From Clavelina lepadiformis (taxonomy: Eukaryota > Chordata > Ascidiacea > Aplousobranchia > Clavelinidae), in assembly GCF_947623445.1 (NCBI RefSeq), contig NC_135241.1, positions 2,916,501 to 2,980,500 on the forward strand: 64,000 bases of DNA. Direction: 5' to 3'. Shown here in pieces: positions 12,001 through 23,800 of the stretch. The notes under the pieces are model-generated. The model saw nothing but the letters and a program-made list of their open reading frames with translations, was not told where the DNA came from and ran no database searches. Made by a program: the position numbers and the translations under genes. Every line of letters begins with the position of its first letter. Positions within the stretch are counted from its first letter, which is position 1.

Positions 12001-15000
12001 CTGTTAAGTTTCTGCTTTCATACATAGTTTTAATTGTTACAAGCTTGCTAAACCAACAAGCCAGTAGGCTCTTGCCTACATAGGCTTCAATAGCTTGGAC
12101 AAAAACAATAAGCCTTCCTGGTTATGTATGTACCATTGTGTGGTGTAATGTTTGGCCGCCTCATTACATATTCAAAATTTAGCAATTTTCGTTTTACAAT
12201 AAAGTTACAACAACAAGGATAGGTAAATCAGATTAATTAAATCTGCAATAGTTTTCACCAAATAAGAGAGAGTTATTGGTGATAGTGGTGACGTTTTTTA
12301 CGCATGTTACGTGTTTCAGCGCATGCGACATTCTGGGTTATTGGAAATAAGCAGGATGTGACCTATAAAATGCCAGGATGTCACAGGAAGTCTGTAACTG
12401 TCATAACTGATGTCTTATTTTAGTTAGTCACAACACATTAGTCAACCTCATGAACATTACATGTCAGGTTATATCAAAAAATGCTATTCTATATCAGTAC
12501 GCAAACTAAAAGCAACATTAAATGAAGGCACAAAAATTTCAACGCAACCTAATAACCAACCTCTTCGTAGTTGGGCAGCTTGCAAAGCATTGAGGGACAC
12601 ATCTGGGTACCTTGCAAGTTTACGTGCCTGGGGTGGACCACCAATGGGTGGGTAGCACAATGGATCTTTGGGAATGGCTTGATTTAACATGCTGGTTGCA
12701 GCAGCATTGAGAGTGGTAGCATACGATGTTAGTGCTGGATTCATCAATTCCCCGTAACTGCCAGCTGCTGCTAGAAAACATTAACAAATCACCGTTTGTC
12801 CTGCAGTGTAGCGGTTTCATCAGCGATCGGTTATTAATAACAACTGGATCTTACTTTTCATTGGTTGCAGAGGGACCTGGGTCATTTGAGGAACATATTC
12901 CCCAAAGCTGCCAATACGAATGTCGTTCTTAGATGGCGGTGGCTTAATAGCATCGGGAGGGAGCTCACCTGACAACAATATTTAGGTGCAAAATTTTCCA
13001 TTTGTATGATTTAACCCAAACTGTTTCTCTTTCACAACATCAAATAAAAACAAAATATAGTAGTTTACAAAGAAAACACCAACACAACTCGTAAATTTAA
13101 TTTCAACAGTTGTTGAACGGGGAGTTATGACTATGTTTTATTCAAAAAAAATCAGACAATTAATTTAACAACCAAGTCGCCTTTGGAAATTGATATTTGT
13201 AAAAATACCTCGGTAAACTTTGCCCATTTCTCCCATTGGTCCGATAGGAGGGTAACATTCATAGTTGCTTGATTTCTTTTCAACTTCCTTTTCACCATTT
13301 GCTTGTAAATAAAACAAACATGACTTCAAAAATACCCTGATTTCAAAGTTATTGCTTAAATTAAGAGCTCATCCGTGTTTGAATAAGTGCTCACTATTCA
13401 GACCAATAAATCAACTGTACTTGAACTTTAGCTTACTTATTGCCGGAGCGGTGGTATTAGAAGTGGTCACAGTGATCGTCTGTGGAACAGTGGTGACTGC
13501 AGCAGGGGCAGGGGTGGTCACTTCTTTTGCTGGGGGTGTGGGCTCAGAACGTTGTTCAACCACAGGTGCAGCGGGGGTAGGTTTTTCTGGCTGCTTCAAA
13601 AGTGAAAATGGAAAAGTTGGCTTCGGAACATCATCTGGTGAAAATAAAATATGATTATTACAGATAGTGAAATGCTAAATGTGAGTAAAACATGAGCAAT
13701 TGGTAATTACTGAGCATATTTGTTACTAGGCCATGTATTAAAATTTTTTTAAATATTTACCAGGCATTGCACTAATCTTGTCATCTTCAAGAACTTGCTC
13801 AAGCGCACTGAACCAATCACCATAACTCAATATTTTTGCAGGGTCGATGTCAAAGAAACACGCCACGGCATCCAGGTACTGAGCGGCTGCAACATTAAAA
13901 AATTCATTCACTGAAACGGATGGAAAACTTGAATCATAATCACTGCAACAGAGTTGATGTCAGTCTGTTGATTGGTGCTAGGCTCTTATCTCTTAAGGTC
14001 ACACACATGTAGGTTATTCAACTAAGATTATAAAGAGATACTGAAGGTAGTAGGAAAAGAACAGATAAAACAATATTTACACTTTCAAATTCTATGGTAT
14101 CAAATATCTAAGTTATTCGAGTCAGTTATTTGAATAGAAAGAAAAGGTTTTCAATTGAACAATAAGAAATGCGCAAAATGATCTGTTGTTGTGATATCAA
14201 TCATAGACTTGTGCTACAGTGAAGCAATAGAAAAAAGAAAAAAGCAACATTATTACTACAACATTTTTATATCATAGGGCAGATAAATGGAACTGGTATT
14301 CACACAACCGTTGCTTATCTATCATCACTGATAATAACTTAAAAGCTTGGTTATAAAATAGTTGCCTAAAATTATTAAAATATATATCATAAATATAAAG
14401 GCTATCACATCCTTGCAAATATTAATAACAGCAAGTTGACCGGGTAACCATTAATCATGCCACACCCAAATGCTGTGACACATCTGTATTGTCTGTCATT
14501 TATAAGAAGGCAAGAACACGATCAACAGTAGTAACTACCTCCACACCATTGACCTAACATGTCGTAATTTAAACTTTATAATTCCCAACATTTAAATTGC
14601 ATTGTGTGTCTATTTCGTTTCATTGGTTTCAAGCGATCTTACCAGATAAGTTCATGACTTTGCTAACAGCTATTTGAAAAAGTGGTGTGTCATCGAGATG
14701 GTGCTGGAAGCATGACAGCCTTGCCTCACTCAAACTCAAGTAGATGAGACCACGACCAGCAATGTACATGTACGATTCCTTTACAACCCCTGGACAAATA
14801 TTAAGTGTATTTCATAGCCAATATGTAATGTATTAACATATGTTTGAAAAAATACTTTATGCTAAAAATAATAAAAAATTGTACTTTGCAACCTGCTACT
14901 ACATTAAACAAGCGTACCACAGTTGAGAATTTTATAAATATTTGTATCAATCATTGTTGGGTATTTTCTTTTCAGCAGATTGTATTTTGTGTATAGAATA

Positions 15001-16258
15001 AGATTAACCCAGTCCATTACAGTTTCCATACTGTCATGTTGCAAGTAGGTAAAAGCAACAGTGTTTCCATCTAAATATCACAAATAGCATTAGAAGATAA
15101 TTCAAAATTAATACTCAAAGTCAGTGACTAGATTTAAGTGTACATGTTATGGATCACTTTGTGTTAATCTGTTGCTAATCTGTTTAATACGAGCTAAATA
15201 AGGCCCACCTTTGGCACCATTGACCCTGTAGGTCAACTGGACACCATTTTCATGACCAATTCGCTTTGAATTGACAATGATTGTCTCAATGCACTCAACA
15301 CGGACCTCTTCATTGCGAACATCAGATGTCAAGTAAAGCGTATCACTTTGTAGGACAGCACAGCATGGATAAGTGCCTATTGAGCATTAATGTAATAGTT
15401 TAAGCTGGTTAACTTTGGCAGCTTAAAGTATCGTGTAAGTTTTAATAAAGGTTTAAAACCAATTCCTTTATTTCTGGCATAACCAGTTTAGTGTCAACAA
15501 ATCTTTTCTAATCATACCTTTAGGCATTGGTCTGGTAAACTGTATGCCAATGAAAGATTTTTTGGCAGCCATTTTCGGATTTTCAGCTGCTTCAGCTAAA
15601 CTTCCACTGTACTTGCAGTTAATCCAGTATTCCTGCAATGAAACAAGGTTTCCTATCAGTATTATACAGCTGTCAAACAAATATATAAAACTACTTCGTC
15701 TATGGCAAGTGCAGTTTATGACAATGCAATTGACATTTTATCTACCTTCAGTTTGATGCCATCATTGGCAGAAGGACGATACTGCCATATCGGAGCATTG
15801 GCCAGCAGCCGTTTATTGCTTCTCGTATTTCCATTTGCTCGAATTTGAGCAATATCTTTTTCAACCCATACATGAGCTAATTGTGTAGCCAAAATTCCTG
15901 AAATTGGTAAAACATGGATTAGTATGTCAAAGTAAAGGAAATTAGTCAAAAGAAAAATGAGTCAACTTTTTTAATTACCTTGGGTGGAAGGGTCTGTAAT
16001 GACATTGTCATTTGCATCTGACGCTTTGAATTGATTTTCATGTTCGATATGAACAAGTTTGCAGTCATCACAAACCAATATGCCATAGCTTAAGATGGCC
16101 CAGGCATTTTCCATGCCAATAGCTGCACCACAGTCAGCGCAAACTTCATTGCCCGGCTCCTGAAGAAGATCCATAACAACGATTTGCTTTGATGGATCAC
16201 TAGGAGTATGCGGCATGGGCAAAGATGGGGGTAATGGCGGGTATTCCGACCTGATCAT
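9042..16258 (-). CDS. ArfGAP-like/PH-like protein with WG-rich C-terminus
   Basis: Eighteen exons joined in phase give 989 codons: 16258-15979, 15897-15746, 15632-15518, 15376-15209, 14789-14643, 13886-13761, 13634-13437, 13301-13209, 12968-12855, 12770-12561, 11504-11407, 11261-11135, 10992-10852, 10672-10529, 10412-10122, 9970-9812, 9717-9571, 9301-9042. Residues about 25-150 resemble the ADAP/centaurin-alpha ArfGAP: PGNEVCADCGA, a second CDDC pair, then a YRPS...EYW..CKY segment. The finger spacing is long (19 residues instead of about 16), and the GIHR arginine finger is replaced by LVHIEH, so GAP activity is doubtful. Residues about 165-330 look PH-like, with KRIGHENGVQLTY as in ADAP. 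A Pro/Ala/Thr-rich linker follows. The C-terminal third has a helical block (HWKSAEQRLLSLI to LWKQRYDMALSFLRGF) that distantly resembles the SRA1/Sec31 C-terminal fold, then repeated WG/PWG motifs. The last exon contains a possible 39-nt in-frame intron (9095-9133). The architecture is unfamiliar to me. Confidence is high for the gene and moderate for the family. Confidence 0.8.
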
Positions 16259-17995
16259 TTTTCAAATTGTCTTTCGTTGAAATTGTTCTCGTAGTTAAGT
16301 TGATTTCAAGCACCAAAGATACACAGTGCTACACTCAGGCAAGCATCAATTGTTTGCACACGATAAAGTTCAATGTTTTTGTTCAATCTCAAAGGTGTAC
16401 CTTCTTTGAAGAAAGATCACGAGGGCGTAGCTAGCTACAGATGCACAAAACTGAATGCACTCAAGAAATAGTTTTAACACAGTTTGATCATTGCATGTAT
16501 ACACAAAGAAATGAAATAAGGCGATTATAGTACAAAACCTGATGTGTTGAGAAATGAATGTGCTACTTCCAACAGAACAGTGTTTTTCGGAAACTTGTCC
16601 CAATATTCACGTAGTACCTACACTATACAATTAACGGTAGAGTATACCCTGAGGGAAGTTTTCTTGACAAAATCTTAGGGATATTATGCAAGGCGCGTCA
16701 AGAAAACAACAGCATGATAAGGAAAAACTTAAAACACACAAAACTTAAATACAAAAAGGTGGTATGCTGGGAAGAATGAAACTACAGGGAACACTGCACT
16801 TCCCAAGCAATAAAATAATCAAAACAGTAAGCGAGCAAAAAAGTTAATTGGCAGCAGTAGAAACCACAGTGTTTAAGAATCAGAGTGTAGCCTAAAATAC
16901 AGAAATATGAAAAACGTACATACCAATTACACTAGTGAATATAGCAAGGATACCAAACAATAGTAAAATACAATAAGAATGGTTTGTAAGTGGTTGAGTC
17001 AGGTGATTAGACAACCTGATAAGTGTACACTTTATACTGTTAAAGTGCAGCTTATGATGCAGTCCAATAGGGCACTATTGCACGGCGCCCTGCCTGGCTG
17101 ACTTTGTTCATTTGACGAATATGAAGAAAAAAGGAAGTGCTTGACAAAACAAAAACAGAAATGGCAAAACTGGTGGACACCAATTAATTTTGCTTCTTCA
17201 ATGACAATTTGAAATTGCAGTACTTGCCTTCAAAGCAGAAAAAGCACGATCATGTGATATGATATACCTGAAAAAACAGAAGTAAAGCCTTACCAACCGC
17301 GATTAAATGATTTTCTTAAAAATTTGAAATAAACTGTATTTTAGTTAACTATACATTTATTCTGCATCTTAGTAATTAGCAAATCAACATTAAACCTATA
17401 TATGATCCAATTTATTAACACTGCAATGCTCATACTAAGTGTCCACTATGTATGCTAACATAAAAAAAAACAAATTATTAGGGTGAAAGACTGCGAATCA
17501 GTGCACTTGTAAGCCCAAACCTTAAGTATAGAAAGCGAGCAAGCACCAAATTAATCGCTTGTTCTACCCACAAAACCAAAACCGACTTACATTTAAATAG
17601 GCTACCGTATGGAACGTACTAAAATTAAGCAAACACGCAGCGTTTCTAATAAACTCAACTTTTCTGCCAAAAACCGTTTTGCGCAACTCATTGTAAACTA
17701 GCCATCAGAGCGACGCCATTTTTTTGTACTGCTGCTCCATTTATGGTAAAGCACTGAACGACAGATCGAAACAATCGGCAAGCTGTGTTAATAAGAATAC
17801 CTCTGGCGCTTACTATGAACAAAAACCAAATGTAAAACAAACCTGGACGTAGATCCGGAATTTAAATCGCTTCGTTAAACGTATTTGCCGCAGAAATCCA
17901 CAATGCCTTTAACGGTGAGAAATGCAACAAAATCGCACAACCAGCCGCAGTTGCATACTAAATGGGAATAAGCGAGAAGAGCGAAGCGAAAGCTG

Positions 17996-18078
17996 GCGAT
18001 TGGTACGCCCATGTGACGTCAGAGCTAACCCACCTAGTGACAGACAGAGAATACGTGCCCGTTTATCAACCACGTGAC
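17996..18078 (-). promoter_or_regulatory. Candidate promoter: inverted CCAAT, CRE and E-box cluster
   Basis: Within about 80 bp are GATTGGT (an inverted CCAAT box, NF-Y type, near 17998), a full CRE palindrome TGACGTCA at 18014-18021, and CACGTGAC (a USF/Myc-type E-box) near 18072. This combination is typical of housekeeping promoters. It lies about 1.75 kb upstream of the ATG of the minus-strand ArfGAP-like gene, which would then need a 5' UTR intron. The assignment is inferred from position only. Confidence 0.35.
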
Positions 18079-20616
18079 AAAAACGAAGAAAAACGGAGTT
18101 TATTCTCCTTTTGAAAATGAAAAGGCGCAGGACGCTATTCTTTTCTCTTTATTACCGCGTCATTTGGCTTGCCTCGTGTAGGTCATCCCGCTGTTGGAGA
18201 ACTTGCTTTTTTCTAATTCAAAAAGAGGAACAAACGAAGCAAACGAAATGCTTCAAGTAACCATGTCCCTTGTGGAAATCATAAGCTAGCGAACTTAAGC
18301 GAAGTCAACAATAAGGGCTGCTGGAATCAATAATAATAATTGGTTTCAAAAACCTTCTTTCCAATTAACGTTACTTAATAAGCCGCCGCGGTTACTAGCT
18401 GGACTTTATCAAACGTCTGGAATGGAAATAATTACTCGATATAAACCGTATGGCGTATACACTCCTTGCGACAAAGCAGACATTTACGGTATAAAATAAA
18501 TGAACTGCGTAAGCCCAACGGTGGACTCAACGAAAAGTTCGTTGGTGTTAGCTTAAACCGCTCGATAGGCATTATGTACACAAGAACAATCAAACTCAAC
18601 TGAAATGTCCAACAAGATCAGCCCAGGCAAGTAACAACGTGTTATGAATCGAAAAGCCTCGCGAAATAGTTGACGTTTCAACTGTAAGCCACACACAAAG
18701 AGCATTTTTTGCGTAACGAACCATAGCTAACTGGTTTAGTTGCTTGGTCAAGCTACAACCGCTTTTAGTTTCCAGAGCAAATCCACATAATAAAAGATAG
18801 TTGGTGATTTACATTCCAGCACACAAAGCTTACGACGTTCGCTTAAGCCGTTAAGAAGAGATTGATAGTAGGCTACGATAGTGTAACAAACGTGATACTC
18901 AGATTAGGTTACGTTACCAGTTAGCTTACGCACTAGTTACCAGCAGCATAAACTCACAAACTACGCCCGTAAAGTCGTAATACACATGTATAATAAAACC
19001 TCGTTATCTTTTGCCGCTAGTCTACAAGTATAATCTTGTACACAAAAACTGTTCAGTAGTTTTACTTGCTGCTGTTACGTAAGGTCTGTTGATAAGCGAT
19101 AAGCTACTTACGAACTGCTGTCCTGAACTGTTTGCAAAGCTGTTAATAATAAACTGCCCGCTACCGCACTGCTCTCTGGTGAAAAGCCCAACAATGTAAG
19201 TTTAATTACAATCACCTCTCTTCGAGTGAGAAAGTGGTTTCGCGTTGCCCTTTCTTTAATTCCGAAGGCTTATTGCTTTTGTCTGTGTTATATTGTTGTC
19301 AAGGGTGAAACCCCTCTTCGGGGGTACGAGAACTGACTGTACAATAGGCACGCTCGGTTTATATTTAAAACTTGCACCTATCTTGCGCCATACTTCGATA
19401 AATTTCTCAGTTAGTTTCGTTTCAACACAACACGACATTTCTATTGTCTTTCGCGCACACTGACATAGCAGAATTGAAACTCGCCTTCAGTCGCTTAAGT
19501 TGCCGCAGTTAGTTGTTGCCGTTTTCCACATTATTTGTATAATATAACATTATATCAATTAAAGCGCCTGTAGCTATAAATCTAACTATAACACCAACAA
19601 CGCTTGAGTTGAGAGCTCAGTCATTGAGACAAGCTAATTTATGGAGATATGGGCACGAAAATGACAAAGAGTTTTTGGAATAACTGGTGTTATCACGTGA
19701 CGATTTGGCTGAATCACACAGTTTTTGCTGAGTGCATTTCCCTTTTGTTTAGAAAGCTCGCCTGCACTCCCGCTTTGTTATGACAAACAAGCGTAGAAGT
19801 CGCTGGCGAAAAATCTCTATGTGAACCCAGCCTGCGGCAAGAATTAATTATTTGCTCCAATTGTTGGGCAAATCTGTGACCTGAATTCTATTGTTCTTAA
19901 TGATCCGGCCATCTGTCTCTAATTTGAATATCCGCGTTTTATTGTATTCTTACCCATAGACGTACCACTTGAACCAAATTAAAATGGGTTAATCTTCATC
20001 ATTTCATTTTTCTAAATTATTGCGTAACACACCTCGGGTAGCAATTCATTCTGCGGATCTAACTAACACGCAATTCAGCACACATAAATGCGCAGTATGT
20101 TATGCCTGCTACTTTATTCTATTTTGATTACTGATTGCCGATTTTACTGTGACCTACATCGAAACCTTTTTTAACAGGCATGCTTGCTGTGTTGAACATA
20201 TGGAGAATATTTTCCGTCGCGAAAGACTGCGAGGGAAAAATCGATTGTGCAGTTGGACTGACATAACCCTTAGGTGCTGAGTGATGCTTTTATTAAGAAT
20301 TGATCGGTAACCTACACAGCAACAAACAAGAACAACAAAAACGCTATAAACGTTGCCACACAATGAAATAGGCAGAAAACGCTATTAGCTTATAAGTACA
20401 AGTGGATTGCGCCTAGGAATAAATGAAACAACGCGAGACGGTAATGGTCCAATAAACACAAAACATTTTTTCCAGCCCAGTTCAACCACAAGCAAACCGC
20501 CCAGTTTCAGTTTTGTTCAATATCGGCCAATGAAATGAATTGCACCTGGTTTCTGTTGATTGATCATTTGAAAATTCATTTTAGAAGTACAAGAAGTAAA
20601 GTGTTAGGAACGACTG

Positions 20617-20622
20617 TTTATT
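20617..20622 (-). terminator. Probable HCN polyadenylation signal
   Basis: AATAAA on the minus strand, 182 nt past the HCN stop codon. It is the first canonical signal downstream. Confidence 0.5.
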
Positions 20623-20803
20623 CAAAGAACAACTGAGCCAATAAACTAAATACTAGTATAGTTAAAGCTCCAAATTCGTAGCCAGTTAATCGATGTCTAT
20701 GTCCGTCATTGTCAATATACCATCAACAATCTCTTTTCACAGTGAACTGTACAAATATAAAGAACGAAATTAAAAATTGTGCCGTACTTACTCTGTGGAA
20801 CGA

Positions 20804-23800
20804 TTATGTCTTCGTAACGTCAATTTTTACATCTGTATTCGCTGAACAAGTCTTGGTTTTCTCAAAGCCTTTGGCTTCCAGGTTATGAGCCAAGGCCAAG
20901 CCATTAGTTGATGACTCGGCGCAATTATTCCCTTTTTTCGATGTTTGTTTGGTTTTACTGGATGGTAATATGTTGGACTTATGCGTAGCAAAGGTCGTTT
21001 CTTGTGTGTTTATTTCGACAACGCTCGTAGGCTGTGATATAGGGTGTGAAGATTCGGATTTGTTGCTCTCTAGCACTTTCTCGCGGTCAGAAATATTGCT
21101 GTTTGTTGGATCTACGTTTGATGTCGATAAAGAGTGTTTGAAGTGGGGAGAGGGCAAGATTTTCTTGATTTTAATCGAGCTGTGAGTGCTTGTATTTGAT
21201 TTACGCCCAAAGCTACGACGTTTGGACATGGAACTGAAAAACTTCGGTGCGCTGAAATATTGCTTCGTCACTCCGAGTTTCCTCTGACTTCGTCGTAGGT
21301 GGTAGCGGCTTTCGTCTCTGCTGACAGCAACTTGACTGGCTTCATGACCGTCGTTTTGTGTGCTTGATTCGGACTGGTAACTAGTACCTGGCCGGCTACC
21401 AACGGAAGTTTCGCTAGCCGACTAAAAAACAAAAATATAACATCAGCCTACGTATAGGTCAAAAGCAAAAGTCCAAACGCCCGCTGTGCTAGTTCATGTA
21501 GACTCCGCGTTGCAAGTGATGACCGGTTTTAACTGGTTCTCCTCGCTCTCTCAGTCAAAAAATTGAAGAGCTAAGCAGCACAGCTTGGTCAGGACTGATT
21601 AAGAAAGACATCTGTTATGTAATCGTGTTCTTACCGATCTCTTGATCGTTCCTTTGCTTGGCGACGAGGAACATTTTCTATGTATGGTCGGGGTCAGGAC
21701 AAAAGACATTGCCATGTCACATCCGACCGATTTACTGCATTGCGTCATAAACAAAAATGCGTTTGATTTTTATACAAGTTGGTTTATGAAACTTTGGTCG
21801 TTGATTAGAAAAGAAAACCCGTTACGAACCTTGTTTTCAACACGCCGTTGATGTCGGCGCTTTTTTCTTTCTGCATTGACAGTTTGGAACGTCTCTGTCG
21901 TGGTCTCTGCGGAAAAAACTTACGTCAAACTTGGGAATAGTTACATCATCGTAAAATTTAAACAGTTATGTTGCGTAATAATAATGTTACCCCATCGTCG
22001 TCATGACGCACGATTTGGTCAACCAGTTCGTTGGTTTCCGAAAATAAAATTTTTGATTCGTTGAGCTTTTTCTCCAATGCTGTGTTAAGTTTTCCTGCAA
22101 ATATACTTAATAAGGTTCAACATATTTTGTTGGAAGCTCTATGTTCGATTCTCTTGGTCGAACAGCTGAAGCCAATTTTTATTTGAAATTTTATTTCTTA
22201 CACACAGAGTGACACTGATTTACAAAAACGTTTATAACTTATATGATTTTTTATCTCTTTCAAATCTTCTATTTTCCGAACTCTGTCATAGCTGGTTACT
22301 TGGTTAAGTAGCTAAAGAACACGGAGTTCAAAACGCATGCCTGATGCAGTTTATTGATTAACTAAAGCAGATAATCTCACACGCTGGGATATTCTTTTTA
22401 CCTAGACTGAATAAGCGCGCAGCTGCCACCCTTTCAAGGGTTTTTCTCATCACAGGAAATTCTTCTTGAATCGTGTTGAAATCGTCGACGTGCAGGGAGT
22501 ACGTAGCACAATAAGTAACAGCCACCACTGACGCAACCCGGCGATCGTTAATTAAAAGGCAAATCTCTTAAAACAAATAAAATAGATTGGTGAGGCAAAA
22601 CTGCAATAGAGATACCTCAACCAAACGTAATGCGACATCGCAATGCCGGGATTACGGCGTTGCTAGTCTCTGGCGTTGATAATTATAAATAAAAACAACT
22701 AAAACAGGAATATTTCAGTCACTCGCCTTTTCGCTTTAAGCACACATATAGTATATACAAGACTTTTAGTATAAGATAATGACATACTGTAGAATACTGA
22801 AATACTATGGCTTGCGATATTGTAGACCAGAATTTTCCCAATTCTCTAGGCTTGCAAGATGCTTTTAAAGTGAAGGATAAGTCCAAAAACAAGTTGATCT
22901 TAAATCAAAGTTGTCAGACAGTATCCTGGAGAAAGGATCTTCACCAATATGTTGTGGTTTTTAAGATCAATTTGTTTTTAGACTTGCTCCTCACTTTAAA
23001 ATAATCGGGATAAAGTATCAGATTAATGAAAAAATGCTCAATATGTTTAATGATGTGTAAGTTGGCTTTACTTTTTACATAAAACTATTGTGAAGTTTAA
23101 AATTAAGGAAACTTTAAAAATAGTAAAACGGCCTCCCTACGCGTGCTTTTAAGGGACAACCTAATCACTCAAAAACGTTGATTTTGAGCGGTTTCCAATC
23201 GGCTCATTCTCGTCATCGATCGACTGATTAACCGCAACAGAGGTATCGGGGACTCCTATAACCCCGATAAATAAGCAAATAAAGTTTTGCTTAAACAAAC
23301 ATTTTATGATGTAAAATATCAAAAGCTATTGAAATCCGAAAAAGAAAAACTTTGTATTTTCTTTAACTGTTTACCAGTTAGGCAGTTACGATAAAAAGTT
23401 AGCCGATAACTTTGAATCGAAGGCCACTGGACTTGTTTTTTTATTGTTAATAAACTATTGCAATGTATACGACTAAGCATAAACATAACTATAGTCGACA
23501 TGGAAGCTCGTTCAGGCCTACTATAATTCCATAAAAGAAACAAGAAAATAATAAAAAAATGTTATTAGGGATTTAATATAAACCAATATAAACATTTGCC
23601 TGAATCATTTCAGCAGTTCCAAACTTATGAGATTGTAGCATTTTGAAGCCCAATTCAGCCAAGGCTTTTTAAAACGTAGCTTGTCTGGGCCTGGGTCCAT
23701 CGCACCCACAGAACCACACACACATTGCAAACATTTAGGCATATTGTTTGATAACAACCATTGTTTCGCCAAGTTATACAGAATTTCTTAGTATTTAGTT

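Larger units (their letters stand above)
16259..20803. other. Intergenic region between the divergently unrelated minus-strand genes
   Basis: No coding exon is supported here. The stretch may hold 5' untranslated exons of the ArfGAP-like gene and its promoter (see 17996-18078), plus the 3' end of HCN. A 60-codon minus-strand frame at 19256-19438 has no motif or splice support. The 17.5-20 kb part is rich in CpG, unlike most gene bodies in the window. Confidence 0.5.

Noticed and set aside
19256..19438. 60-codon minus-strand frame between genes
   Set aside because: No family match, no convincing splice partners and no start context.
22807..23004. 65-codon plus-strand frame
   Set aside because: It is produced by the two arms of the intronic hairpin, with no independent coding signal.
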